A stretch of DNA of 64,000 nucleotides from assembly GCF_002952775.1 (NCBI RefSeq), contig NZ_CP025066.1, forward strand, positions 1,178,001 through 1,242,000, in the 5' to 3' direction. Positions 1 through 7,965 of the stretch are shown one piece after another (positions within the stretch are counted from its first letter, which is position 1; each line of letters begins with the position of its first letter). The position numbers were made by a program, and so were the translations under genes. The DNA is from Halalkaliarchaeum desulfuricum (lineage in GTDB: Archaea; Halobacteriota; Halobacteria; Halobacteriales; Haloferacaceae). A model generated the notes under the pieces. That model saw only the letters and a program-made list of their open reading frames with translations. It did not search any database and was not told where the DNA came from.

Positions 1-1153
1 TCTTCCTGTAGATGTTCGCCTCCGACTCGTACTCGAGGACGTACGGGTAGTCGATGCGTTTCGTCCGGTCGTTGAACGCCTCCATCTTCTCGTCGCCCGT
101 CTTCTCGCGGTACTCCGGCATGTTCGTCCGGCCGACGATCACCTGGTCGATGTCGATCCGGGGGTTGTTCTTCGGCTTGATCGTCCGCTCCTGGGTGGCG
201 TGCAGGAAGTCGTAGAGGAACTCCCGCTGGAGTTTCAGCAGCTCCTCCCCCGAGAAGATCCCACGGTTGGCGTTACAGAACGCACCGGCGTAATCGAACG
301 CTCGCGGGTCAGATTCGCCGTACACAGCGAGCTTCGAGTAGTTGACGTCGCCGGTCAGTTCGGTCTCGTCCTGGTTTTTCTTGTCCTTCGGTTCGAACGT
401 CTCGATGCACTGGCGCTTGTTCTCGCTTGCGGTCAGTCGGACGATCTCGACGTGATTCTCCATGACTGCCTCGAGATCATCGCCGTAGTGGGAGAGCAAC
501 GCGTCCATGTAGAACTCGCTTGCCGGATCCAGTGACTGGTCGTTCCGGATCGTGTACGGCGCGTCCAGCCGCTCGTTGAGATCCTCGATGATCTCGTCGC
601 GCTGTCCCGCCGGGAGCAGCACGAGCGGATCCTGATTCATGGGCGACCGGACCTCGTCGTCGGCCGGGTCCTGATCCCGGATGACGTCACACAGGTTCGT
701 CCACCGGAACGTGTACATCCGGCCGGCATCCTCGAGGGTGTACGCCTCGAAGTAGCGCCGCACCAGCCAGTCGAAGTGAGACTTTCCGGAACCGACCGGC
801 CCGAGCAACAGCTTGATCCGCTTTTCGGGCCCGAGCCCGCGTGCCCCCGACTTCACTTTGTTGACGAACTCGTGGATCGCCTCGTGGATCTCTCGGCCGT
901 AAAAGACGTGTTCGCCGTCGTGCAGCGGGTCCTCGGAGGCGAGCCGGTACTCGACGACGCCACGCTGTTCGTCGTAGGTGGTGCCGTAGTGGTCGAACAT
1001 GTCCGCGACCCGCTGGTGGGCGTTGCGGGCGATGTGCGGGTCCTCGTACAGTTCCTCGAGATACCACTCGAACGACTTCGCCTCTCGCAGATCCGATGGT
1101 ACCGACTCGCGATACTCTCGGCTGATCTCCTCGAGCGTCCGCCCGGACGTCAT
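1..1153 (-). CDS. prkA: PrkA-family serine protein kinase, N-terminal part (gene runs off the left edge)
   Basis: About 384 N-terminal residues of a PrkA-type serine protein kinase, an AAA+-like ATPase domain fused to a kinase domain that lies outside the window. The translation begins MTSGRTLEEISREYRES and carries the P-loop GPVGSGKS near residue 110, followed by the PrkA signatures RWTNLCDVI, SPMNQDPL, FCNANRGIFSGEE and VGRTNMPEY. These fit the shorter of the two haloarchaeal PrkA paralogues, about 690 residues when complete. The ATG at 1153 is chosen because it fits the family N-terminus; an in-frame TGA lies about 70 nt upstream with no ATG or GTG between. In haloarchaea prkA usually sits with a second prkA, yeaH and spoVR, which would be beyond the edge. 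Substrate unknown. Confidence 0.9.
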   Translation of the reverse strand, partial: MTSGRTLEEISREYRESVPSDLREAKSFEWYLEELYEDPHIARNAHQRVADMFDHYGTTYDEQRGVVEYRLASEDPLHDGEHVFYGREIHEAIHEFVNKVKSGARGLGPEKRIKLLLGPVGSGKSHFDWLVRRYFEAYTLEDAGRMYTFRWTNLCDVIRDQDPADDEVRSPMNQDPLVLLPAGQRDEIIEDLNERLDAPYTIRNDQSLDPASEFYMDALLSHYGDDLEAVMENHVEIVRLTASENKRQCIETFEPKDKKNQDETELTGDVNYSKLAVYGESDPRAFDYAGAFCNANRGIFSGEELLKLQREFLYDFLHATQERTIKPKNNPRIDIDQVIVGRTNMPEYREKTGDEKMEAFNDRTKRIDYPYVLEYESEANIYRK

Positions 1154-1323
1154 CGTTTCCTCCCGGTCGTCGACACGGGCGTCGGCACGGTCGTCGACAC
1201 GGGCGTCGGCACGGGCGTCGTTTCACGTTCGTACTCGATACGTTCGTGGTCGGTGCGTTCGTGGTCGGTTCGGGTTCGTTTCCGGGGCGCGTCGTCCGCC
1301 CGGAACGCGTTGGACGAGGTCAT
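1150..1323 (-). CDS. Possible 57-codon upstream ORF overlapping the prkA start
   Basis: An ATG at 1323 opens a 57-codon frame that ends in TGA overlapping the prkA ATG (ATGA). Its first half is charged (motifs TDHERTDHER and EYERE); the second half becomes a Pro/Thr/Val run across a 24-bp tandem repeat. Read one frame over, the same repeat encodes an Asp/Arg/Ala run that joins directly to the PrkA start. It may be a leader peptide coupled to prkA, an ancestral N-terminal extension lost by frameshift in the repeat, or chance. I cannot decide between these. Confidence 0.25.
   Translation of the reverse strand: MTSSNAFRADDAPRKRTRTDHERTDHERIEYERETTPVPTPVSTTVPTPVSTTGRKR
1164..1220. repeat. 24-bp tandem repeat, 2.4 copies
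   Basis: Two exact copies of a 24-bp unit (1164-1187 and 1188-1211) and a 9-bp remnant lie just upstream of the prkA ATG. The unit is a multiple of three, so copy-number change would not shift the frame. Confidence 0.85.
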
Positions 1324-1627
1324 TGTTATGTGTGTTCAGCTACCACACCTCCGCGGCGACCGGACGTCGAAGCGGACGACACATCGTTCGGGGACCAGCG
1401 GACGGGGGTGGTCGGCGTGTCCGGTCCGGTACCGGGACTACTATGTTCATGAGAATTAAAGATATTTAAATGTATCGTGACCCCTTGTTATTCCACAGTG
1501 AAAAGCCAAAGACGAAGAGAAGTCATGTGGAATGATATCATGTAAAAAATGAGCCTCCTTTAAGTACTACACCGAGAAACCGTCACTGGAGCGGGATCGC
1601 TTTGCGGCTGTAGCTCACAATGGGGGT
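1324..1627. promoter_or_regulatory. Divergent intergenic region between prkA and the DUF5820-like gene
   Basis: No gene is seen here. The segment at about 1445-1475 is sharply AT-rich (GAATTAAAGATATTTAAATG) and is the best candidate prkA promoter on the minus strand. That would leave a transcript leader of over 250 nt before the prkA ATG at 1153, containing the small upstream frame. A second AT-rich patch near 1540-1566 (TTTAAGTA) could serve the rightward gene. Confidence 0.4.
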
Positions 1628-2005
1628 ATGGACCTGCCGACGTTGCCGGACGGATGGACGGTGTGGAACGACGGATCGGACGGGCGTGTCGTGCTCACGT
1701 ATCGGCCGGACGTGTTCGACTCCAGTGCGTTTCCCGCTCCCTGTCTGCCGACGCTCTACGTGACCGACGGGCCGCGTGATTCGCGTCCGGCAGCCGCACG
1801 CCGGGAGAAACGCGGCTGGCAGGTGGTGCTATTCCTGGAACCGGAGATCGAACTCGAACGTCGAGCCTACGACGATTGCAGTGAGGCGCTCGAGGGGGCC
1901 GTCTCGCTGGCCGAGCAGTTCGCCGCCGGCGAGATCGAGTTCCGCGAGGCGTACCAGCTGCCACGCGAGGCGTATCTCGCAAAGCTCGACGAGCTGGTGG
2001 GCTGA
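1628..2005 (+). CDS. Conserved haloarchaeal protein (DUF5820-like)
   Basis: A 125-residue soluble protein of unknown function. It begins MDLPTLPDGW and has the pattern recalled for a small haloarchaeal family (DUF5820 type): a YRPDVF block near residue 35, CLPTLYVT near 46-53, a strand-rich WQVVLFLEPE segment near 72-81, and a C-terminal helix with QLPREAYLAKLDEL. No catalytic motif or membrane segment is visible. It stands alone, about 90 nt before the winged-helix regulator. The family name is from memory; the call as a real gene rests on length, codon pattern and acidity. Confidence 0.75.
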   Translation: MDLPTLPDGWTVWNDGSDGRVVLTYRPDVFDSSAFPAPCLPTLYVTDGPRDSRPAAARREKRGWQVVLFLEPEIELERRAYDDCSEALEGAVSLAEQFAAGEIEFREAYQLPREAYLAKLDELVG

Positions 2006-2060
2006 CGCGGACGGACCGGCCAAGACGGCTCGCTCCCGGAAAACGTCGAGAACCAGCAGC

Positions 2061-2093
2061 CTTATTGCGTATTCCAGAAAACATATAACTGAG
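2061..2093 (+). promoter_or_regulatory. Promoter/operator motif of the winged-helix regulator gene
   Basis: Contains CTTAT, nine bases, CAGAAAA, four bases, TAAC, ending 4 nt before the ATG. The same arrangement with identical internal spacing occurs at 2801-2834 before the ABC importer. CTTAT lies 33 nt before the start and is a plausible TATA element; CAGAAAA-N4-TAAC lies where a repressor would block initiation. Confidence 0.55.
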
Positions 2094-2750
2094 ATGGCCG
2101 ACAACGCTTCGTCCGGTCGGGACGACGCCACCCCTTCGTTCCCCCGGGACGAGATCCGGACCACGGTAGACACCGTCGTCGCCGCGGGCCAACTGCTCGC
2201 GTCGCCACGGAAATGCAAGATCTGGCACGAGGCCTGGCTCCACGAGGGGCTCGACATCAAAGGGCTGACCGAGAAGACGTCGATCCCCCAGAGTACGCTG
2301 TACAATCTCACCAAGGAAATGGTAGACGAAGGGAGCCTCTACCCGTCGGGTTCGGCGGACACCCGGGCCACGATTTATAAACCCTCCCGGATGCAGATCT
2401 TCGTCTCGGAGCATCCGAAGGGGATCGGTCCCCAGTTCAACATCCACAGTACGCTCATCGGCGTGCTGGGACGCGGAGTCGAGACCGACGACATCCAGAT
2501 GTTCCTGGATCGGAACAACTACACGATCCTGCTCGAGGCGATCACCGGCGTCCTGGTGATACTCGACGATCCTGAGACCGAAGAGACCAGCCTCGACCAA
2601 CTGTTCGAACACATGAGCCCGGCCGACGCCCGGATGATCCAGGGCCACATCGTGGCGGTATTGGAACGTGAAACCCGCAAGGACGGTATCGACTGGGACT
2701 TCCCGGACGATCCCGTGATCGAACCCGCAGAACTCTCCTCGGTGGAGTAG
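2094..2750 (+). CDS. Winged-helix transcriptional regulator, likely local regulator of the ABC importer
   Basis: A 218-residue protein. After a disordered acidic N-terminus, residues about 20-95 form a winged-helix DNA-binding domain: IWHEAWLHEG, the turn and recognition helix TSIPQSTLYNLTKEMVDEG, then a wing ending ATIYKPSR. The C-terminal half (HSTLIGVLGRG onward) is a conserved haloarchaeal domain of unknown ligand. The start at 2094 follows the shared promoter motif; an open frame continues upstream without a better start. The ABC importer genes begin 84 nt downstream behind the same motif, so joint control is likely. No metal-binding or sensor residues are recognised. Confidence 0.8.
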   Translation: MADNASSGRDDATPSFPRDEIRTTVDTVVAAGQLLASPRKCKIWHEAWLHEGLDIKGLTEKTSIPQSTLYNLTKEMVDEGSLYPSGSADTRATIYKPSRMQIFVSEHPKGIGPQFNIHSTLIGVLGRGVETDDIQMFLDRNNYTILLEAITGVLVILDDPETEETSLDQLFEHMSPADARMIQGHIVAVLERETRKDGIDWDFPDDPVIEPAELSSVE

Positions 2751-2800
2751 CACCGATCTCCCGGTATCCCTGTTCTCCGCTGAACGGACTGACCACAACC

Positions 2801-2834
2801 CTTATACCACGTTACAGAAAATCTATAACAGATA
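2801..2834 (+). promoter_or_regulatory. Promoter/operator motif of the ABC importer operon
   Basis: Second copy of the motif: CTTAT, nine bases, CAGAAAA, four bases, TAAC, ending 5 nt before the ATG. A short inverted repeat GTTA/TAAC brackets the CAGAAAA core here. The identical internal spacing to 2061-2093 argues for a shared regulator. Confidence 0.55.
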
Positions 2835-4010
2835 ATGGACGATAGTCGATCGATTCAGCGAGGTGAGCGGACATCGAGACGGGGGTTTTTAGCCTTCGGT
2901 GGCGCCGCCGTGGCGACGTCACTCGGCGGCTGTCTCGGCGACGTCGGAGAAACGACGGACACCGTCGCGTTCGGGACGCTGCCGATCGCCGCGGTCGCCG
3001 AGGTGTTCATCGCCAAGGATCGGGGGTTCTTCGCGGATCGGAACATCGAGATCGAAACCGAACGTATCGCCGGCGCTAGCCAGGCGGTTCCCCAGCTCGC
3101 GTCCGGGGATCTCGACGTCGCGAGCGGCTCGATCGGGGCGGGCGTGTTCAACTCGATCGCCCAGGACGTTCCCGTGCGGGCGGTGGCAGACCAGACGCAG
3201 TACTGGGACGACCAGCCGTCCGGCAACAGGTTCTGGATTCGAGCGGAGTTGTACGAGGAAGGGATGTCCTTTTCGGATCTCCCGGAGGATCCGACCGTGG
3301 CGATCAACGGGGAGGCGACGGCGATGGACTACCTGGTCGGGCGGCTGCTCCAGCTCAACGACATGGGGTGGGACGACGTGACGGTGACGGAGATGCCGTT
3401 CCCGGACATGATCTCGGCGATGGGCTCCGGGGAGATCGACGCCTGTACGATCCCCGATCCGCTCGGACTGCAGGTCGCCCAGGAAACCGGCGCGGGACAG
3501 TTGCTGTACGGCTCGCAGCTGGCCCCCCGAATGCAGATCGCGACGTACTTTTTCGGGGAACCGTTCATGGAGGATCGACCCGACGTCGCCAGACGGTGGC
3601 TGGAGGCGTATCTCCTCGGGATCCGCGAGTACTACGATCTGGGGGGATTCCCGAACGAGGAGGTCGCCTCGATCATCAGCGAGGAGATCGACGTCCCCGT
3701 TCCGGCGATCCAGGCGTCGATCCCGTCGCTCGTCCACAAGAACGGCCGGATGAACGTCGACAGCCTGATGCGGCAACAGGAGTTTCACGCGTGTCGCGGC
3801 TATCTCGACGAGACCGTCTCCGCCGACGAGGTCGTCGACGAAACGCTGCTTGATGCTGCCCTCGATGAGGTCGGACGGCTGGACGAGTCGGAGGCAACCC
3901 CGTCGGTTGGCACGATCCACGAGTGGAGCGAGACGGCGCCGGCGCCGTACGCACCGGTCGGGGAGATCACCGTTCCCGAGGGGTTCCCCGGAGAACGGAT
4001 CTGCGAGTGA
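2835..4010 (+). CDS. ABC transporter substrate-binding lipoprotein, NitT/TauT (SsuA/THI5-like) family
   Basis: A 391-residue secreted binding protein. The N-terminus has a twin-arginine signal (SRRGFLAFGG near residue 15) ending in the lipobox LGGC near residue 33, so it should leave through Tat and stay lipid-anchored. The mature part has the family pattern: an ALPI-like first strand (FGTLPIAAVAEVFIAKDRGFF), the ASGDLDVASGS segment, and FPDMISAMGSGEIDACTIPDP. Members carry nitrate, taurine, sulfonates or vitamin precursors; the substrate is not deducible here. It is first in an operon with the ATPase 6 nt downstream and two permeases. Confidence 0.92.
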   Translation: MDDSRSIQRGERTSRRGFLAFGGAAVATSLGGCLGDVGETTDTVAFGTLPIAAVAEVFIAKDRGFFADRNIEIETERIAGASQAVPQLASGDLDVASGSIGAGVFNSIAQDVPVRAVADQTQYWDDQPSGNRFWIRAELYEEGMSFSDLPEDPTVAINGEATAMDYLVGRLLQLNDMGWDDVTVTEMPFPDMISAMGSGEIDACTIPDPLGLQVAQETGAGQLLYGSQLAPRMQIATYFFGEPFMEDRPDVARRWLEAYLLGIREYYDLGGFPNEEVASIISEEIDVPVPAIQASIPSLVHKNGRMNVDSLMRQQEFHACRGYLDETVSADEVVDETLLDAALDEVGRLDESEATPSVGTIHEWSETAPAPYAPVGEITVPEGFPGERICE

Positions 4011-4016
4011 TCACCC

Positions 4017-5003
4017 GTGACGCCGGGGCCTCCTCAGTTCGGATCGCGATCGTGGCCGGACGTCCCCGAACGGAAACGTTCCAGTAGCTCGAACTCCAAT
4101 CGGCTCGCGATGCGGGACGCTTCCGCCCCGATCGACGACGGTGACGGCGACGCGTCAGTCGAGAGCGAGTCGATCGAGGGCGGGGGATCGAGGCCGGCGT
4201 CCGGACGAGGCGATCCCTGCCTCCGGGCGACGGCGGTCAACAAGGTGTACCGCTCGCCCTCCGGGGACGTCTCGGCGCTCGAAGACGTGACCCTCGAGGT
4301 GTACGACAGGGAATTCTTCTGTCTGGTCGGCCCCTCCGGCTGCGGCAAGTCGACGTTCCTCCGGCTTCTGGGCGGGCTGTTGGAGTGTGACTCCGGGGAG
4401 ATAGAGATCCTGAAACCTGAACCCGACGACCGGCCGACGACCAATATGGTCTTCCAGGAGTACGGGATCTTCCCCTGGAAGTCGGTCATCGAGAACGTCG
4501 CGTTCGGGCTCAAAATGCGCGGCGTCCCGAAGTCCCGACGTCACGAGATCGCCCGGCGGTACATCCGGAAGGTGAACCTGGACGGCTTCGAAGAGTCGTA
4601 TCCACACCAGCTGTCCGGCGGGATGAAACAGCGGGTGAGCATCGCGCGGGCGTTCGCGAACGATCCCGAGATTTTCCTCATGGACGAGCCGTTCGGAGCG
4701 CTGGACGCACAGACGAAACAGTACCTCCTCGAGGAGTTGCTCTCCCTGTGGAACGAGTCGAAAAAGACCGTCGTCTACGTCACACACGACATCGAGGAGG
4801 CGATCCACCTCGGCGATCGGATCGGCGTCATGTCTGCCAGGCCGGGTCGGATAAAGACCGTCGTCGACGTGGATCTCGACCGGCCCCGCACGCGTGACAA
4901 CATCCCGGTCGACCGGTTCGAGGAGATCCAGGAGGCGGTGTGGACGAGCCTGAGCGACGAGGTGGAGCGGTCGGTCGAACGGTCGAGCGGACGGACCCCC
5001 TGA
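4017..5003 (+). CDS. ABC transporter ATP-binding protein, NitT/TauT (SsuB-like) family
   Basis: The ATPase of the importer. All family motifs are intact: Walker A GPSGCGKST, a Q-loop region MVFQEYGIFPW, signature LSGGMKQR, Walker B IFLMDEP, D-loop GALDAQT and H-loop VTHDIEEA. The frame opens with GTG at 4017, which gives about 70 poorly conserved residues before the domain; an ATG at 4110 is an alternative start giving a more usual length. The gene lies 6 nt after the binding protein and 6 nt before the first permease, so translation is probably coupled. Confidence 0.92.
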   Translation: MTPGPPQFGSRSWPDVPERKRSSSSNSNRLAMRDASAPIDDGDGDASVESESIEGGGSRPASGRGDPCLRATAVNKVYRSPSGDVSALEDVTLEVYDREFFCLVGPSGCGKSTFLRLLGGLLECDSGEIEILKPEPDDRPTTNMVFQEYGIFPWKSVIENVAFGLKMRGVPKSRRHEIARRYIRKVNLDGFEESYPHQLSGGMKQRVSIARAFANDPEIFLMDEPFGALDAQTKQYLLEELLSLWNESKKTVVYVTHDIEEAIHLGDRIGVMSARPGRIKTVVDVDLDRPRTRDNIPVDRFEEIQEAVWTSLSDEVERSVERSSGRTP

Positions 5004-5009
5004 CCGGCC

Positions 5010-5777
5010 ATGCGATCCCGCTCGTCGATCGGCACCCGGCTCCGATTGAACCTCCTTCCGATACTTTCGGTGCTGCTGCTGTGGGAGGTTGCCTCCCGTG
5101 GTGCCCTGGTTCATCCGGTGTTCTTCCCGGCACCGACGACGGTGCTTGCGGCGACGTTCGAGGAGATCCTCCACGGGGAGCTGCTGTATCACCTGGGAGT
5201 GAGCCTCCGGCGGATCCTGCTGGCGTTCCTGCTGGGGGCCACCAGCGGGATCGCAGTCGGGCTGGCGATGGGATGGTCACGGGAGATCCGACTGCTGGTG
5301 AATCCCCACATCGCGATACTGTATCCGGTTCCGAAGATCACGCTATTGCCGATCGCTTTCTCCGTGTTCGGCGTCACCGAACTCGCACGCATCCTCACTA
5401 TGAGCGTGGCGGTGTTCCTGCTCGTGGCAGTCAACACGATGGCGGGGGTCAGGCAGATCGACGACGTCTACGTCGACGCCGCTATCGACAACGGGGCTGG
5501 GACGACAGCACTGTATCGCGACGTCATCATCCCGGGGGCGCTGCCGCAGATCACCGCCGGACTCAGCCTGGGATTCGGGATCGGGTTCGTGCTGATCGTC
5601 GTCATCGAGATGGTCGGCGCGAACGCCGGGCTCGGCTACGTGATCTGGAACTCCTGGCAACTGTTCACGATCACACGAATGTACGTCGCGCTGCTGGTCA
5701 TCAACGTGCTCGGGGTCGTGTTCGTCTACGGCATCGAGGAACTGGGCGAGTATTTGACGCCCTGGGAGGGAGCATGA
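5010..5777 (+). CDS. ABC transporter permease 1, NitT/TauT (SsuC-like) family
   Basis: A 255-residue integral membrane permease with about six hydrophobic segments and the BPD-type cytoplasmic loop (DAAIDNGAGTTALYRDVIIPGALPQI) that docks on the ATPase. It begins LLPILSVLLLWEVASR and ends LGEYLTPWE, as usual for SsuC/TauC-like permeases. It is followed 28 nt later by a paralogous permease, suggesting a heterodimeric channel. Confidence 0.9.
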   Translation: MRSRSSIGTRLRLNLLPILSVLLLWEVASRGALVHPVFFPAPTTVLAATFEEILHGELLYHLGVSLRRILLAFLLGATSGIAVGLAMGWSREIRLLVNPHIAILYPVPKITLLPIAFSVFGVTELARILTMSVAVFLLVAVNTMAGVRQIDDVYVDAAIDNGAGTTALYRDVIIPGALPQITAGLSLGFGIGFVLIVVIEMVGANAGLGYVIWNSWQLFTITRMYVALLVINVLGVVFVYGIEELGEYLTPWEGA

Positions 5778-5805
5778 CTGGACGGATTCATTCGGGGGTG
5801 GGGCT

Positions 5806-6585
5806 ATGAGAGGCCGCAAGTTGGCGGCCCAGTTCGGCTCCGTCGCAGTCGTGCTGTTGTTCTGGCAGCTGTCGGTCGACGTGTTCGGTCTCGTCAGCCC
5901 GTCGGTGTTGCCGGCGCCGACGGCGATCGCAGTCCAGACGGCGGCGCTCGGGGTCGACGCAGGCTTCCTCGCTCACGTCGCGTCGACCCTTCGTCGCACG
6001 GTGATTGCATCGGTGTTCGCGGCCGGGTTCGGGATCGTGATCGGACTGGCGATGGGATGGAACGACACGGTTCGGTCGCTTCTGGGCCCAATCTTCTCGG
6101 CGCTGTATCCGCTTCCGGTCGTCGCGCTGTTGCCGCTTTTGATCCTGATCTTCGGCCGAGGCGACGGCGCGTTGATATTTGCCGCCGCGTTCGGGGGGTT
6201 CTTCCTCGTGGCGTGGAACGCCATGAGCGGGGCCGGCGGCATCGAATCGGTGTACTTCGACGTCGCCCGCGACAACGACGCAACGTCGACGTACGCGCTG
6301 TTCCGGGAGGTGCTGCTCCCGGGCTCGCTCCCGGTCGTGTTTACGGGGCTCCGTCTCGGGTTGAGCACGTCGTTCCTGATCGTGATCTCGGTGGAGCTGA
6401 TCGCCGCCAACGACGGGCTCGGCTACTTCATGTGGGTGTCGTGGAACACCTATCAACTCGGGGAACTGTACGCCTCGGTGGTCGTCATCGGCGCGTTCGG
6501 GATCGCGATCACCTACGGTCTCGAGCGGCTCCAGGGCTATCTGGTCCCCTGGGAGGAAGAAACGCCGCGCAGACGGTTGATATAA
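5806..6585 (+). CDS. ABC transporter permease 2, NitT/TauT (SsuC-like) family
   Basis: A 259-residue paralogue of the preceding permease, with the same layout: an FPAPT-like early motif (LPAPTAIAVQT), an EAA-type loop (DNDATSTYALFREVLLPGSLPVV) and a C-terminal YLVPWEEE. It is the last gene of the importer operon, ending about 70 nt before mrp. Two different permeases beside one ATPase and one binding protein imply one importer with a mixed membrane pair. Confidence 0.9.
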   Translation: MRGRKLAAQFGSVAVVLLFWQLSVDVFGLVSPSVLPAPTAIAVQTAALGVDAGFLAHVASTLRRTVIASVFAAGFGIVIGLAMGWNDTVRSLLGPIFSALYPLPVVALLPLLILIFGRGDGALIFAAAFGGFFLVAWNAMSGAGGIESVYFDVARDNDATSTYALFREVLLPGSLPVVFTGLRLGLSTSFLIVISVELIAANDGLGYFMWVSWNTYQLGELYASVVVIGAFGIAITYGLERLQGYLVPWEEETPRRRLI

Positions 6586-6653
6586 CCCCAAGACGCTGTT
6601 CTCTCCGGCGGCGATCCCACAACTCTTAACCCCGACAACTCCGGATTTCCACT

Positions 6654-7700
6654 ATGGACGAATCGGAAGTACGCGAGTTGCTCGCCGACGTCGAGGACCC
6701 GGATCTCGGGGACGACATCGTCTCCCTGGGGCTCGTGAACGCCATCGAGATCGAGGACGAAACGGTCCGCGTCTCGCTGGCCCTCGGGGCGCCGTTCGCC
6801 CCACACGAGAGTCAGATCGCAGACGACGTGCGTGAAGTGCTCTCGGCGGAGGGATTCGAGGTCGACATCTCCGCGGCGGTTCCCTCACAGCTGTCAGAGG
6901 AAGAGCAGGTATTGCCGAACATACAGAACATCATCGCCGTCGCCTCCGGGAAGGGCGGCGTCGGGAAGTCGACGGTTTCGGTCAACATCGCGGCCGGCCT
7001 CTCCCAGCTCGGCGCCCGGGTCGGGCTGTTCGACACCGACGTGTACGGGCCGAACGTCCCGCGGATGCTCGACGCCGACCAGCACGCCCAGGCGACAGAA
7101 CGGGAGACGATCCTCCCGCCGGAGAAACACGGAATGAAGCTGATGAGCATGGGATTCCTCGTCGGCGAGGAGGAGCCGGTGATCTGGCGGGGCGCGATGG
7201 TCCACAAGGTGCTCACCCAGCTGATCGAGGACGTCGAGTGGGGCGAACTCGACTACCTCGTGCTCGACATGCCGCCGGGCACCGGCGACACCCAGCTCAC
7301 CATCCTCCAGACGCTGCCGCTGACCGGCGCCGTCATCGTCACCACCCCACAGGGCGTCGCGGTCGACGACGCACGCAAGGGACTGCGGATGTTCGGCGAA
7401 CACGGCACCAACGTCTTGGGGATCACCGAGAACATGTCCGGCTTCCGGTGTCCCGACTGCGGCAGCTTCCACGACATCTTCGGCTCGGGCGGCGGCGAGG
7501 AGTTCGCCGCGGAGAACAATCTGCCGTTCCTCGGCGGGATCCCGCTGGACCCCGACGTTCGAACCGGTGGGGACGAGGGGAAGCCGGTCGTGATGGACGA
7601 CGACAGCGAGACCGGCGAGGCGTTCCGCACGCTCACGGAGAACGTTGCAAACAACATCGGCATCGTTCGGCGTCGCGACGCCAGCCAGCAGAACTCCTGA
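6654..7700 (+). CDS. mrp: Mrp/NBP35-family iron-sulfur cluster carrier ATPase (ApbC-like)
   Basis: A 348-residue cytosolic P-loop ATPase that carries and delivers Fe-S clusters. Residues about 1-75 are a MIP18/DUF59 domain (DVEDPDLGDDIVSLGL). The deviant Walker A GKGGVGKST is near residue 103, followed by DTDVYGPN and LDMPPGTGD. A CPDCG pair near residue 265 provides the cluster ligands. An AT-containing element CTTAACC lies about 30 nt before the ATG. A 72-residue gene follows after 18 nt. Confidence 0.95.
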   Translation: MDESEVRELLADVEDPDLGDDIVSLGLVNAIEIEDETVRVSLALGAPFAPHESQIADDVREVLSAEGFEVDISAAVPSQLSEEEQVLPNIQNIIAVASGKGGVGKSTVSVNIAAGLSQLGARVGLFDTDVYGPNVPRMLDADQHAQATERETILPPEKHGMKLMSMGFLVGEEEPVIWRGAMVHKVLTQLIEDVEWGELDYLVLDMPPGTGDTQLTILQTLPLTGAVIVTTPQGVAVDDARKGLRMFGEHGTNVLGITENMSGFRCPDCGSFHDIFGSGGGEEFAAENNLPFLGGIPLDPDVRTGGDEGKPVVMDDDSETGEAFRTLTENVANNIGIVRRRDASQQNS

Positions 7701-7718
7701 TCGGCGTCCCTACCGCTC

Positions 7719-7937
7719 ATGAGTGGCGAAGACGACCCCGAACGCGCCCGACAGATCCGCGAGATCGCCGAGGATGTCCGCGGCGAAAGCTCCGAAAGCG
7801 AGCAGGTCGCGGCGTTCCTCTACCGGGTGTCGGACCTGTACGATCCCGACGAGGAAACCACCCCCGAAGACATCTACCGCAACGTCCGCACCATCATGCA
7901 GATCAAAGAGCGGGGAACCCTCGAGCGGGACCGGTAG
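7719..7937 (+). CDS. Small conserved acidic haloarchaeal protein
   Basis: A 72-residue acidic, predicted helical protein beginning MSGEDDPERARQIREIAEDV and ending IMQIKERGTLERDR. No catalytic or metal-binding residues and no membrane segment are seen. It starts 18 nt after mrp and is probably co-transcribed with it, so an auxiliary role to the Fe-S carrier is possible but only inferred from position. Confidence 0.65.
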   Translation: MSGEDDPERARQIREIAEDVRGESSESEQVAAFLYRVSDLYDPDEETTPEDIYRNVRTIMQIKERGTLERDR

Positions 7938-7965
7938 TCGGAGGGGCGAGCGACCGATCGCGCCG

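Noticed and set aside
1164-1220. CRISPR-like repeats
   Set aside because: The repeats here, and those at 22499 and 28561, are adjacent tandem copies with no spacers and no cas genes.
687-1459. Long overlapping frames around prkA, including one beginning with an Arg/Pro repeat
   Set aside because: They are shadows of the prkA frame and the tandem repeat; the Arg/Pro run is the repeat read out of frame.
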